Of a stretch of 64,000 bases of DNA, positions 51,670 to 60,210 are shown piece by piece. Each line of letters opens with the position of its first letter. Position 1 is the first letter of the stretch. The stretch is taken from NCBI GenBank assembly GCA_963793645.1, contig CAWCAW010000004.1, forward strand, positions 372,001 through 436,000, written 5' to 3'. A program made the position numbers and the translations under genes. Origin of the DNA: CAWCAW01 sp963793645 (GTDB lineage: Bacteria; Actinomycetota; Acidimicrobiia; Acidimicrobiales; UBA8190). The notes below the pieces were generated by a model. It did no database searches. It was not told where the DNA came from and saw only the letters and a program-made list of their open reading frames with translations.

Positions 51670-52634
51670 ATGAGCGGCTCGCCTCTGGACTCCTCCAGTC
51701 CCTTCTTCCACGCCGCCGGACATGCCGGCGGCCCGCCTCGCGTGGAGATGGTGGCCGAGCGCGTCTACGCCTACGTGCAGCCCGATGGAGGATGGTTTAT
51801 CAACAACACCGGTTTCATCGTCGGTGACAGTGGGGTGGTCAGCGTCGATACGTGTGCCACCGCACAACGAACCACGAAGCTGCTCGACGCCATTGTGGAG
51901 GTCTCCGGCCGGCTGCCGCGCACGGTGGTGAACACCCACCACCATGGGGACCACACCAACGGAAATTGCCTGGTCCCCGAGGCCACCATCGTGGGCCACC
52001 CCGGGTGTCGGGAGACCATCTTGGCCATGGGAATCTCCCGACCCGAAGGCATCTGGGAGCACGTCGATTGGGGCGAGCTGGAGCCCGCGCCCCCAACGTC
52101 ACCTTCGAGCACCGCCTCGACCTTTACATCGACGACATGCTGGTGGAACTGCACCATTTCGGGACGGCCGCCCACACCACCAACGACGTGGTGGCATGGA
52201 TCCCCGAGCACAAGGTCCTCTACACCGGCGACCTCATCTTCAACGGGGGAACGCCGTTCGTCCTCATGGGCTCGGTGAAGGGATCGCTCGTTGCCCTCGA
52301 CGCTCTGCTCGAGTTCGATGCGGAAATCATCGTGCCCGGCCACGGTGACGTATGCGGCATCGAGGTCGTCGATGGCATCGGGGAGTACCTCCGCTTCCTC
52401 CAGACCACCGCCGACGAGGCCCGTGCCGCCGGACTGAGCCCCCTAGAGGCAGCTCGGCAGGTCGACCTGGGGCCGTTTACCGACCTCATGCACCCCGAGC
52501 GTCTGGCCGGAAACCTGCACCGCGCCTACGCCGAGTGCGACGGGGCCCGCCCCGGCGATCCGATTGACATCTTGACCCCATTCATGGACATGGTCGCCCT
52601 CAACGGGGGCAAGCCCCTCCCCTGCATGGCCTGA
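51670..52634 (+). CDS. Metallo-beta-lactamase fold hydrolase, frame broken near 52090
   Basis: The N-terminal half (VYAYVQPDGGWFINNTGFIV, TVVNTHHHGDHTNGNCLVPE with the HxHxDH motif) is in one frame. The C-terminal half (FEHRLDLYIDDMLVELHHFG, TAAHTTNDVVAWIPEHKVLY, TGDLIFNGGTPFVLMGSVKG, IIVPGHGDVCG) is in another. Adding one C to CCCCC at 52090-52094 gives a continuous 321-residue protein reading APPNVTFEH. The pieces keep all zinc ligands (the second half has AAHTTND, TGDL and PGHGDV). Subgroup is the cyclase-like MBL hydrolases of actinobacteria; substrate unknown. Confidence 0.82.
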
Positions 52635-52696
52635 GCACACCGGCGGTTTTCGGGCCCCTCGTTGCAAGAGCACTCCGGTGCGACGAGACTGCGGCC

Positions 52697-53056
52697 ATGG
52701 AACCACTGTCGATCCACCACGTCGCTCTCAATGTGGCCGACGTACCGGAGGCAGTGGCGTTCTACACCAAGGTGATGGGCGGTACCTTGCGGCCCGATCG
52801 TCCTGACTTCGGGATCGCCGGAGCCTGGATCGATCTGGGCACCCAGCAGGTCCACCTCGTCGAAGCCCCGGTACCGCGCAACTTGGGCCAGCACTTCGCC
52901 ATCCGCGTCGGCGATCTCGACGCCGTGGTGGCCGAGTTACGCGCCCAAGGCATCGACGTCGGCGATCCCGTCAACGTCGGACCCAACCGGCAGACCTTCG
53001 TCAACGACCCGGCCGGCAACCCCGTCGAGCTGCACCAGGTGGGCGCGGCGCCATGA
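52697..53056 (+). CDS. VOC family protein (glyoxalase/bleomycin resistance-like)
   Basis: 119 residues: SIHHVALNVADVPEAVAFYT with the first His metal ligand, TLRPDRPDFGIAGAWIDLGT, QQVHLVEAP, then HFAIRVGDLDAVVAELRAQG, and FVNDPAGNPVELHQ with the final Glu. Typical methylmalonyl-CoA epimerase/lactoylglutathione lyase-like VOC. Metal ligands (H, E, H, E) appear complete. Substrate unknown. Confidence 0.88.
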   Translation: MEPLSIHHVALNVADVPEAVAFYTKVMGGTLRPDRPDFGIAGAWIDLGTQQVHLVEAPVPRNLGQHFAIRVGDLDAVVAELRAQGIDVGDPVNVGPNRQTFVNDPAGNPVELHQVGAAP

Positions 53057-53062
53057 GTGCGA

Positions 53063-54097
53063 TCACGTCGACGCCCCTTTGACAGCGGCGGCGACTTCGC
53101 TCCACCGCTCCAAGGCGGCGTGTTCGGCCAGCCACATCGGCCCCGCGAAGTACGCCACGACCCGGTCCGCCTTCCCGGCATAGCGCGCCACCAACGCCGG
53201 GCCGAGCTCGGCCCAGGTGGCGGTGACGATGAAGTGCTCGAGGATGTCGTCGGTGATGACCTGAGCCATCTTGGCAACGTCGCCCGCCTTGTGATGGACG
53301 CGGACCTGTTCGGTGATGCCTTCGAAGCCGAGCTGTTCGAAGATGAAGGCGTAGTTCGGTGTCGATCCGTAAAAGGCGATCTGCACCCGGGCCAACTCAC
53401 GCCAGCGCGCCTGCTCCTCTTCGGTGTCCCCCACGGCGGTGAGGACGGGAACGATGACGGTCAGGTCGTGGCGCTGTCGTCCTGACACACGTGCCCCGGC
53501 CATCAACTCGGGAAGCAAGGTCGTCTCCAGATAGGTGGGGCTGTTGAGCGGGTGTACGTGCACACCGTCGGCCACCTCGCCGGCCATGCGCACCATCCAG
53601 GGGTTCACCGCGGCGATGTCGATAGGCGGGTCGGGCACGTCGATGGGCCCGGGTGACCACTGGTCGGGCAACAACGAGAACGACCACCACGTGCCTTCGA
53701 AGGCCAAGGCCTCCTCCCCACCAAAGGCCCGGAAGATGGCCCGCAGGGCCAGGACGTACTCCTTCATGCGGGGCCCGGGCGGGTCGAACTCAGTGCCATA
53801 GCGGCGCGCGATGTGCGCCCGCACCTGCGTGCCGAGCCCCAACCGGAAGCGGCCCGCACTGGCCTCGGCCAGCTCCCAGGCAATGGACGCGGTGACCATC
53901 GGGCTACGGGGGAACGCCACCGCGATGCCGGTGGCGAGGTCCACATCGGCGGCCAGCGCCGCCGCCGCACACGACAGGTAGGCGCTACGCCCCCCTTCGG
54001 TGATCACCAAGCCGTCGAAACCAGCATCGGCGGCGTCGCGTGCCAGCGATTGAATCTGCGCAAGCGGCGCAGCCGCCACCATCATGTCGAGCTTCAT
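53063..54097 (-). CDS. LLM-class F420-dependent oxidoreductase
   Basis: 344 residues from ATG 54097. Motifs: IQSLARDAADAGFDGLVITE, ATGIAVAFPRSPMVTASIAW, ELAEASAGRFRLGLGTQVRA (A-G-R-F-R-L-G-L-G-T), HIARRYGTEFDPPGPRMKEY and PIDIAAVNPWMVRMAGEVAD. These fit the TIGR03617-type group of actinobacterial F420 enzymes. The start is just upstream of the divergent DUF1275 gene. Substrate unknown. Confidence 0.9.
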   Translation of the reverse strand: MKLDMMVAAAPLAQIQSLARDAADAGFDGLVITEGGRSAYLSCAAAALAADVDLATGIAVAFPRSPMVTASIAWELAEASAGRFRLGLGTQVRAHIARRYGTEFDPPGPRMKEYVLALRAIFRAFGGEEALAFEGTWWSFSLLPDQWSPGPIDVPDPPIDIAAVNPWMVRMAGEVADGVHVHPLNSPTYLETTLLPELMAGARVSGRQRHDLTVIVPVLTAVGDTEEEQARWRELARVQIAFYGSTPNYAFIFEQLGFEGITEQVRVHHKAGDVAKMAQVITDDILEHFIVTATWAELGPALVARYAGKADRVVAYFAGPMWLAEHAALERWSEVAAAVKGAST

Positions 54098-54151
54098 GGC
54101 CGACCATTGTGCTCCCGATGCCCGCACCAAGGGGGCCGTGGGCTGGTGCAG

Positions 54152-54157
54152 TACGTT
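54152..54157 (+). promoter_or_regulatory. Candidate -10 box (TACGTT) for leaderless DUF1275 gene
   Basis: TACGTT begins 11 bases before GTG 54163 with no ribosome binding site. Confidence 0.45.
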
Positions 54158-54162
54158 TGGCT

Positions 54163-54876
54163 GTGGCCGCGGCGCCCCCGGGTAACCAAGCCGGTCCCCA
54201 CTACGGCCCGCTGCCGGGCATGCTCCTGGTCCTCACGGTGGCCACCGGCGCCGTCGATGCCGTGGCGGTATTGCGTCTCGGACGCGTCTTTGTGGCCAAC
54301 ATGACCGGCAACGTCGTGTTCGTCGGCTTTGCCTTGGCTCACGCGCCGGGTTTTTCGCTCAGTGCGTCGCTCTTCGCACTGGCCGGGTTCTCGACCGGCG
54401 CCGCCGTGGGCGGCCTGCTCGCTGGGCACCTGGGCCACGACCGCGCCCTGCTCGTACGCGGCGTCGTCGTCATCGAGCTGGCCCTGTTGGGGGTGGCCAT
54501 GGTGGTGGCCTTAGTGGTGGGAGCCCCGCTGGGTGCCGACGCCACCGACGCCGTGGCGGCCTTGTGCGCGCTGGCAATGGGAATGCAGAATGCCATGGCG
54601 CGACGGTTGGCGGTGCCCGACTTGACCACCACCAACGTGCTCACCTCGACGCTCACCGGCGTGGCGGCTGACTTGTGGACGCCAAAGCACCGGCCCGCCA
54701 TGCGACGACGTCTGTTGTCTATCGGCGCCATCTTCGTCGGTGCCGTCTCTGGCGCCGAGCTCGTATTGCATCTCGGTGCCGGTGCCGGCCTCGGCCTGGT
54801 AGTCGGACTCATCTCAGTGGTGGCCACCTGGTCCTCCGTGATGGTCGGTCGACCGGGGCCTTGGCGCCTGGCCTGA
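54163..54876 (+). CDS. DUF1275/YoaK family membrane protein
   Basis: 237 residues from GTG 54163, with six predicted membrane segments. Signatures: MLLVLTVATGAVDAVAVLRL, GRVFVANMTGNVVFVGFALA (the conserved ANMTGN), FSTGAAVGGLLAGHLGHDRA, LCALAMGMQNAMARRLAVPD and TTTNVLTSTLTGVAADL. This pattern is that of DUF1275/YoaK. Function is unknown in the family. A leaderless promoter box precedes it. Confidence 0.9.
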   Translation: MAAAPPGNQAGPHYGPLPGMLLVLTVATGAVDAVAVLRLGRVFVANMTGNVVFVGFALAHAPGFSLSASLFALAGFSTGAAVGGLLAGHLGHDRALLVRGVVVIELALLGVAMVVALVVGAPLGADATDAVAALCALAMGMQNAMARRLAVPDLTTTNVLTSTLTGVAADLWTPKHRPAMRRRLLSIGAIFVGAVSGAELVLHLGAGAGLGLVVGLISVVATWSSVMVGRPGPWRLA

Positions 54877-54905
54877 CGCCAAGGTGCACGTGTCAGCATG
54901 CAACG

Positions 54906-55880
54906 ATGGCTCTGCACACCGCGTTCACCGAATTGTTCGGCATTCGATCGCCCATCGCATTGGCGCCCATGGGGGGCTCGGCCGGAGGAGCGCTGGCGGC
55001 GGCGGTCTCCAACGGCGGCGGCCTCGGGCTCGTCGGGGGCGGTCGGCAAGATCGGGCGTGGTTGGAACGAGAGCTGGCCCTGGCCGCCCAGAGCACCGCC
55101 GCGCCGTGGGGCGTGGGCTTTCAGTCGTGGTCGACGTCGGCCGACGTCGTGGCGCGTGCCTTGGAGTTCGAACCGCACGTGGTCATGCTCTCCTTCGGCG
55201 ATCCTCAACCCCTGGCGAGCTGCGTGGTGGCAGCTGACGTGCCGCTGATCATCCAGGTCACCAGTTGCGCCGAAGCCGAGGTGGCCATCGACCTCGGCGC
55301 CGCCGTGATCGTGGCGCAAGGAACCGAGGCCGGTGGCCACAGCGGCAGGCGCGCCACGCTTCCTTTCGTACCGATCGTGGTCGACATGGCCGCACCAACA
55401 CCGGTCCTCGGCGCCGGGGGCATTGCCGACGGACGCGGCATCGCAGCCGCCTTGGCGCTGGGGGCGAGTGGCGCTCTGATCGGCACCCGATTCCTGGCTA
55501 CCACCGAGGCGTTGATGGCGGCCGAAGAGGTCAAGGCCATCGTCGATGGTCGAGGGGAGGACACCGAGCGCAGCCGCGTCCTCGACATCGCCCGCGGTGC
55601 CCCGTGGCCGGCGCGTTATCCGGCTCGTACGTTGCGCAACGCCTTCCTCGATGAGTGGCGCGGGCGAGAGGACGAGCTCGAAACAGACGAGGAGACCAAA
55701 GCCGGCTTCCGGGCTGCTGCTGCTCGAGGCGACATGGGTGTCGTCCCCATTTGGGCGAGTGAGGCCATCGATCTCGTTACCGAGATCCTGTCGGCGACGG
55801 CACTGGTGGAGCTTCTCAGCGAGCAAGCCGAAGAGGCTCTCGTGCGCGCCGGCCACGCCGTGGTGTCGCTGCCTGCCTGA
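54906..55880 (+). CDS. Nitronate monooxygenase / 2-nitropropane dioxygenase family
   Basis: 324 residues from ATG 54906, 29 bases after the DUF1275 gene. FMN-dependent TIM barrel: GIRSPIALAPMGGSAGGALA, AAVSNGGGLGLVGGG, VGFQSW, VIVAQGTEAGGHSGRRATLP (catalytic His), VLGAGGIADGRGIAAALALG and ASGALIGTRFLATTEALM. It oxidises alkyl nitronates or related compounds, and some relatives are enoyl-reductase-like. It may be co-transcribed with DUF1275. Confidence 0.9.
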   Translation: MALHTAFTELFGIRSPIALAPMGGSAGGALAAAVSNGGGLGLVGGGRQDRAWLERELALAAQSTAAPWGVGFQSWSTSADVVARALEFEPHVVMLSFGDPQPLASCVVAADVPLIIQVTSCAEAEVAIDLGAAVIVAQGTEAGGHSGRRATLPFVPIVVDMAAPTPVLGAGGIADGRGIAAALALGASGALIGTRFLATTEALMAAEEVKAIVDGRGEDTERSRVLDIARGAPWPARYPARTLRNAFLDEWRGREDELETDEETKAGFRAAAARGDMGVVPIWASEAIDLVTEILSATALVELLSEQAEEALVRAGHAVVSLPA

Positions 55881-55893
55881 TCGGAGACACCAA

Positions 55894-56298
55894 TCAGCGG
55901 GGCCTGTTCTCGCGGCCCAACGCCGGCGTGATGAAGATGGCGGAGACGGTGCCGTTCATATCGGCGGTGTGCCACACTCCCGGTGGATTGATGGTGGCCT
56001 CACCGGCTTGCAACGTGATGGTGCGCACCACTCCTTCGATCTCTTGATGCAAGGTGATGGTTCCCATGACGCACACCACCAGCTGGTGGCCTTCGGGATG
56101 GACCTCCCACGTGTCCTACGACTCGTCGAAGCTGTACATCGAAACCAGGCGCCCTTCGGCTCCGTCGCCGGCCTGGCGCTCGCTATAGCGCTCGTACCAG
56201 TGCTCCTCCTCGGAGAACGGCGGTTGGGGAATCACCGTGGCCCCAAGTCCGAGGTGGACGGGGCTCTGTTCGAGGCGGAACCTCGAGCCTTCGCTCAC
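55894..56298 (-). pseudogene. Cupin-domain protein interrupted by one in-frame TAG
   Basis: Reading from GTG 56298: FRLEQSPVHLGLGATVIPQP, then HWYERYSERQAGDGAEGRLV, MYSFDES, then TAG at 56116-56118, then DTWEVHPEGHQLVVCVMGTI, TLHQEIEGVVRTITLQAGEA and TINPPGVWHTAD in the same frame. Relatives have Trp at the stop (ES-W-DTWEVHP), one base away (TGG to TAG). The rest of the 134-codon cupin barrel is intact, including EVHPEGHQ and WHTAD metal-site regions. It may be a fresh nonsense mutation or a G-to-A consensus error. Substrate unknown. Confidence 0.75.
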
Positions 56299-56373
56299 GA
56301 CCAAAGTTTTTCACCTGGTCCGTTGTCCCGTTCGAGGGACGCCGAGGCGTCTGTGCGTGGCACAGTGACGGTG

Positions 56374-56841
56374 ATGACCGACGCCACCTTCGATCCCCTC
56401 GCAGACGCCGATTTGGCGTCGTGGCTGGCACAGACGCAACAGACCTACGTCACCGAACGGGTCGCCAGCGGCGACACCCTCGCCGAAGCCACGGCCAACG
56501 CCAACGCCAATATGGAGCGCCTGTTTCCTGGAGGCCGACCGGCTCCGGGCCAACTCGTCGGGCGGGTGGTCTGCGACGGTGGACCCGTCGGCGAGCTCTG
56601 GGTCGGACCCGCCGGCAACGACCCGCAACGCTGGTGGGTCTGGAACATCGAGGTCGACGAGGGCCATCGAGGCAAAGGCTACGGACGCAAGGCCATGCTC
56701 CTGGCCGAGCAATTGGCCCGCACCAACGGCGCCACGACCCTCGGGCTGAACGTCTTCGGACACAATCACGTAGCCCGAAGCCTGTACACGTCGTTGGGCT
56801 ACGCCGAGAGCTCCGTCCAGATGCGCAAAGCCCTCAACTAG
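56374..56841 (+). CDS. GNAT family N-acetyltransferase
   Basis: 155 residues from ATG 56374. GNAT core: VGELWVGPAGNDPQRWWVWN, IEVDEGHRGKGYGRKAMLLA (acetyl-CoA loop R-x-x-G-x-G/A), EQLARTNGATTLGLNVFGHN and HVARSLYTSLGYAESSVQMR. An N-terminal helical extension of about 55 residues (LASWLAQTQQTYVTERVASG) is typical of one actinobacterial branch. Substrate unknown. Converges on the Ddn-like gene with stops overlapping. Confidence 0.9.
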   Translation: MTDATFDPLADADLASWLAQTQQTYVTERVASGDTLAEATANANANMERLFPGGRPAPGQLVGRVVCDGGPVGELWVGPAGNDPQRWWVWNIEVDEGHRGKGYGRKAMLLAEQLARTNGATTLGLNVFGHNHVARSLYTSLGYAESSVQMRKALN

Positions 56842-57254
56842 GCGGCGATCTTCTCCAAGATGACCACGGGGATCTGGCGGTCCGTCATGCGCTCGTAGTC
56901 GGCGAAGCCGGGGTTGGCCGTCTTGTGCTCGGTCCAGATGCGCTCGCGCTCATCGCCGGTGGCGACCCGGGCTCGCACCTTGTAGGTGTCGGTTCCCACC
57001 TCGACGGTGGCCTCGGGATGGGCCACCAGGTTGTAATACCAGTCGGGGTTGGTAGGAGCGCCCGCCTTGGAGGCAAACACGGCCACGGTGTCGCCCTCGA
57101 GCTGCTTGTACATCATGGGGTTGACCCGCTCGGCACCACTGCGTGCCCCTGTCGAGTGCAGGAGCAGCAAAGGGGCGCCTTCGAAGTTCCCACCGACACG
57201 GCCACCGTTGGCCCGGAACTCTTCGATGATGGGCGTGTTGAAATCGTTCGGCAT
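56838..57254 (-). CDS. Deazaflavin (F420)-dependent nitroreductase, Ddn-like
   Basis: 138 residues. Family signatures: NTPIIEEFRANGGRVGGNFE, GAPLLLLHSTGARSGAERVN, PMMYKQLEGDTVAVFASKAG, APTNPDWYYNLVAHPEATVE and DRQIPVVILE. The split-barrel DUF385/Ddn family uses reduced F420 to reduce quinones or nitro compounds. Together with the LLM enzymes it supports F420 use in this organism. Separated from the FKBP gene upstream by two bases, so they are probably one operon. Confidence 0.92.
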   Translation of the reverse strand: MPNDFNTPIIEEFRANGGRVGGNFEGAPLLLLHSTGARSGAERVNPMMYKQLEGDTVAVFASKAGAPTNPDWYYNLVAHPEATVEVGTDTYKVRARVATGDERERIWTEHKTANPGFADYERMTDRQIPVVILEKIAA

Positions 57255-57256
57255 GT

Positions 57257-57886
57257 TCAGTTCGTCCCTGGTGCGATGGATTTGAGGTCTACGACGAAGA
57301 CAAGCGTTTCGTTGGGCCCGATGGCAGGTGGCTGTCCATTGGGTCCATATCCCAGTGCCGGCGGGATGACGATCTCGCGACGCCCCCCCACCTTCATGCC
57401 CACGATGCCCTGGGCGAAACCGGGCACCACGCCGCTCAAGGGGAACGTCGAGGGCATGCCGCGTGACCAGCTCGAGTCGAAGTCGGCGCCCGTCGTGTAG
57501 TCGGCCCCCACGTACTGGACCACCACCGTGTCAGACGCGACAGCAGTGGCGCCGGTGCCCACCACCAAATCCTGAGTCTTGAGGCTCGAAGGCGCCGCCG
57601 CCGTGTCTTTGCTGATGGTCGGCTCCATGGTCAAGTTGGTGGCCTTGCCGATGGCCGGCAGCGTCCCCCCTGCCGTCGATCCGGCTGGAGTCGGTGCCGT
57701 GGTCGCCTCGGTGTTCAACGGCGACGATGTCGAAGGCGTGCTGGTGGAGCAGGCCCCCAAGGTCAGAGCCACCACGAGCGTCACCATGGCTCCGACGGCG
57801 CCGCGCCGGACGACGCCGCCGTGGTCAGGGGCTGGATCCGACGGAGAAACAGGGCTGGTCCAACGGGAAGTGAACACGACGAGCAC
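57257..57886 (-). CDS. FKBP-type peptidyl-prolyl isomerase lipoprotein
   Basis: 209 residues. Membrane signal with lipobox VTLVVALTLGACSTSTPS (Cys about residue 46), Ser/Thr linker, then an FKBP domain: KTQDLVVGTGATAVASDTVV, VQYVGADYTTGADFDSSWSR, FPLSGVVPGFAQGIVGMKVG, GRREIVIPPALGYGPNGQPP and ETLVFVVDLKSI. Key residues (Tyr, Phe/Asp in DFDSSW, Ile-Pro-Pro, Tyr-Gly) are present. It folds exported proteins outside the membrane. It lies one base after the nucleosidase gene, so operonic with it. Confidence 0.92.
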   Translation of the reverse strand: MLVVFTSRWTSPVSPSDPAPDHGGVVRRGAVGAMVTLVVALTLGACSTSTPSTSSPLNTEATTAPTPAGSTAGGTLPAIGKATNLTMEPTISKDTAAAPSSLKTQDLVVGTGATAVASDTVVVQYVGADYTTGADFDSSWSRGMPSTFPLSGVVPGFAQGIVGMKVGGRREIVIPPALGYGPNGQPPAIGPNETLVFVVDLKSIAPGTN

Positions 57887-57887
57887 C

Positions 57888-58592
57888 CTAATCGGCGTTG
57901 CTCAAGGCGCGGAGCACCGCCGCGGCAGCCGCGGCGGCGGCCACCTTGGTGCCGCGCCCCAAGTCCCGCAGGCGCCCGAGCTGGCCGGGTCGGACGGCCA
58001 GGTACTTGGCGATCTTGCGTACGTCGGGGCTGCCGTCGGCCCGCATGAGCCCGAGCACGGCATCGTCCACGGTGGCCTCTCCCACGTGATCGCTGATGGC
58101 CCGGAACACCGAGAACGGCACACCCGTGGCGGCGCAGACAGCGGCCACGGCGGAGGTCTCCATGTCGACGGCCACGACACCGCTGTGGCGCAGCGCGGCG
58201 ATGTCGTCGGGCCCGAACAAGGTGTCGGAGGTGACGAGCACGCCGCGGGCGACGTGTTCGCCCATGGGCGCAGGACGGAAGTCGGCGCCATGGCGATCGG
58301 TGACGCGCTCGGGCACGACCACGTCGCCAATGTCGAGCGCGCCGTCCACTCCCCCGGCGATACCCATGACAACGACGCGACTGACGCCGAGCTCTTCTAC
58401 GACGCGCCGGGTGACCTCGGTGGCGCGCGTCATGCCGATGCCGGTGATGGTGGCGATCACGTCGGTGGAGCCACACGTCCCCCGGTACAGGGTGCCGGTG
58501 CCGAAGGCCTGGCGCGACAGCGACGATGACGCCAGCAACGGCCGCAGCTCGGAGACCATCGGAGCCAGCACCGCCGTCACTTCGGCCGTCAC
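57888..58592 (-). CDS. Purine/MTA-SAH nucleosidase-like phosphorylase
   Basis: 234 residues from GTG 58592, overlapping the SDR stop as GTGA. Motifs: DVIATITGIGMTRATEVTRR, RVVVMGIAGGVDGALDIGDV, DTLFGPDDIAALRHSGVVAV and DMETSAVAAVCAATGVPFSV (the DMET base/sugar motif), followed by RAISDHV. This is the PNP/UDP fold of nucleosidases, closest in style to MTA/SAH nucleosidase (MtnN) or hopanoid-associated phosphorylases. The C-terminus has an Ala-rich helix. The preferred substrate cannot be read. Confidence 0.83.
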   Translation of the reverse strand: MTAEVTAVLAPMVSELRPLLASSSLSRQAFGTGTLYRGTCGSTDVIATITGIGMTRATEVTRRVVEELGVSRVVVMGIAGGVDGALDIGDVVVPERVTDRHGADFRPAPMGEHVARGVLVTSDTLFGPDDIAALRHSGVVAVDMETSAVAAVCAATGVPFSVFRAISDHVGEATVDDAVLGLMRADGSPDVRKIAKYLAVRPGQLGRLRDLGRGTKVAAAAAAAAVLRALSNAD

Positions 58593-59353
58593 GGCTTCTC
58601 CATCGACTCGACGGGGTCGATGGGCGACCACAGCGAGACCCCGCCGTCGGCGGCCAGCACCTGCCCGGTCACCCATTCGAGGCCGAGCAGCGCCACGATG
58701 GCCTGCGCCACTGCATCGGCGGTGCCCACCTCGCCCAGCGCGCTGCGCTTGGCCACGCGTTGTCGATAGCCGGGCAAGCGGTCGGTGGTGGCGAACATGG
58801 GGGTGTCGGTGGTCCCCGGGGCCACCGCGTTGACTCGGATTCCCGCCGGCCCCAGCTCTCGGGCCGCCACCTTGACGAGCTCGGCCACCGCCGCCTTGGA
58901 CGCGCTGTAGTGCCCCATCATGCGGTCGACCAGGAAGCCCGAGATCGATGTCACCGCCACCACCGCCCCGCCCCGGCCGCCGGCCACCATGGACTTGGCC
59001 ACCTCGCGCAGACACAGGAACGTGCCCCGCAAATTGACGCCCATGACGCGGTCCCATTCGTCGATGGGCATGTCGACCAACGCGCCGAAGCCCCCCACCC
59101 CCGCGTTCAATACGGCTACGTCGACGCCACCGAGCTCCTCGATGGCGCGGGCTATGGCGGCGGTCACTTCGCTCTCGCTGGCGATGTCACAGACAAGTTC
59201 TAGCTGGGCGCGCTCGTGACCGGGGTGGAGGTCGATGTTGACGACGCGTGCTCCGGCATCGGCGAGGCGGTCCACCACGGCACGACCGATACCACTCGAT
59301 CCTCCCGTCACCAAAGCGCCGGCACCGTGCAGTTTCATCGTGTCCCCGTTCAT
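58589..59353 (-). CDS. Short-chain dehydrogenase/reductase
   Basis: 254 residues from ATG 59353, which overlaps the hydrolase stop as ATGA. Motifs: GAGALVTGGSSGIGRAVVDR, VVNIDLHPGHERA, DVAVLNAGVGGF, VVAVTSISGF, GHYSASKAAVAELVKVAARE (Y-x-x-x-K), RVNAVAPGTTDTPMFATT and VTGQVLAADGGVSLWSP. NAD-dependent (Asp after the second strand, IDLHP). Substrate unknown. Confidence 0.9.
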   Translation of the reverse strand: MNGDTMKLHGAGALVTGGSSGIGRAVVDRLADAGARVVNIDLHPGHERAQLELVCDIASESEVTAAIARAIEELGGVDVAVLNAGVGGFGALVDMPIDEWDRVMGVNLRGTFLCLREVAKSMVAGGRGGAVVAVTSISGFLVDRMMGHYSASKAAVAELVKVAARELGPAGIRVNAVAPGTTDTPMFATTDRLPGYRQRVAKRSALGEVGTADAVAQAIVALLGLEWVTGQVLAADGGVSLWSPIDPVESMEKP

Positions 59354-60210
59354 ACGCCGTCGAACTCGGTGAGGAACCCATCGACCTCGTCGGCCACTGG
59401 GGGCCATTCGAGAGGAAGACAGTGCCCGGTGTCGGGCACCTCGCTGAGCTGGGCGCGCGCCAGGCCGGCCGCCCAGGATTCGGCGGCGCGCCGTGGTACG
59501 AGGAGATCCTGCTCACCGCGTACCACCAAGGTCGGCACGCCGATACGTCCGATGCGCTGTGCCAGCTGGGCGGACTGGAAATGGGGCGCTTTCCACCCCA
59601 GGCGGGCCGCCCCGGCCAGGCCGGCGAACCACAACAGCTGCTGCGGCTCGGCCATAGCGTCCGGCAACGCGGCGGTGGCGGCCTCACCGTCGGGATCGGC
59701 GAACAACAGGCGGCGCGCCTCACCGAATCCGCCTACGCCTCGAGGGGCCACCGCCCCGAAGAACGGGGCGATGGCCAAGCCCGGTACGTGGAGCCCCAAG
59801 GGAGAAAGCAAGACGAGCTTGCCCAGGCGCTCGGGATGGCGCAAAGCGAGTTCGGCGGCGAACCAGCCACCGATGCTGTGGGCGACGACGTCGACACGCC
59901 CCAGCCCGAGGGTGTCGAGGAGGTCGACGAGGTGCCACACGTAATCCTCGACGTCGTCGAGCTCGAGCGATCCCGTGCTCCCGTTGTATCCTGGCAAAGC
60001 GGGCGCGATGACGGCGAAGCGATCGCACAACCGGGCCAGAAACGTCGTCCACTGCGAGCCGTCGAAGTTGGCGTGGATGTCGCACAGGCCGTGCAGGTAA
60101 AGCACCGGGTCACCGGCTCCGCCGCGTAGCACGGTGACTTCTTTGCCGGCCACCGGCACCGTGGCGCGCGTCGGCGCGGCGCGTGGGTCGAGCGTGTTCA
60201 CCTCGCCCAC
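59350..60210 (-). CDS. Alpha/beta-fold hydrolase
   Basis: 286 residues. Motifs: DPVLYLHGLCDIHANFDGSQ (oxyanion loop), PALPGYNGSTG, VVAHSIGGWFAAELALRHPE (nucleophile Ser in H-S-I-G-G), VVRGEQDLLVPRRAAESW (Asp) and VPDTGHCLPLEWPPVADEVD (His). Catalytic triad complete. The tail overlaps the SDR start; the head overlaps the end of the LLM gene, forming a five-gene run with SDR, nucleosidase and FKBP. Substrate unknown. Confidence 0.9.
   Translation of the reverse strand: MGEVNTLDPRAAPTRATVPVAGKEVTVLRGGAGDPVLYLHGLCDIHANFDGSQWTTFLARLCDRFAVIAPALPGYNGSTGSLELDDVEDYVWHLVDLLDTLGLGRVDVVAHSIGGWFAAELALRHPERLGKLVLLSPLGLHVPGLAIAPFFGAVAPRGVGGFGEARRLLFADPDGEAATAALPDAMAEPQQLLWFAGLAGAARLGWKAPHFQSAQLAQRIGRIGVPTLVVRGEQDLLVPRRAAESWAAGLARAQLSEVPDTGHCLPLEWPPVADEVDGFLTEFDGV

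Noticed and set aside
3035..56118. Genetic-code change with TAG read as Trp
   Set aside because: TAG is the natural stop of several intact genes in the window, so two interrupted genes are better explained by mutation or sequence error.
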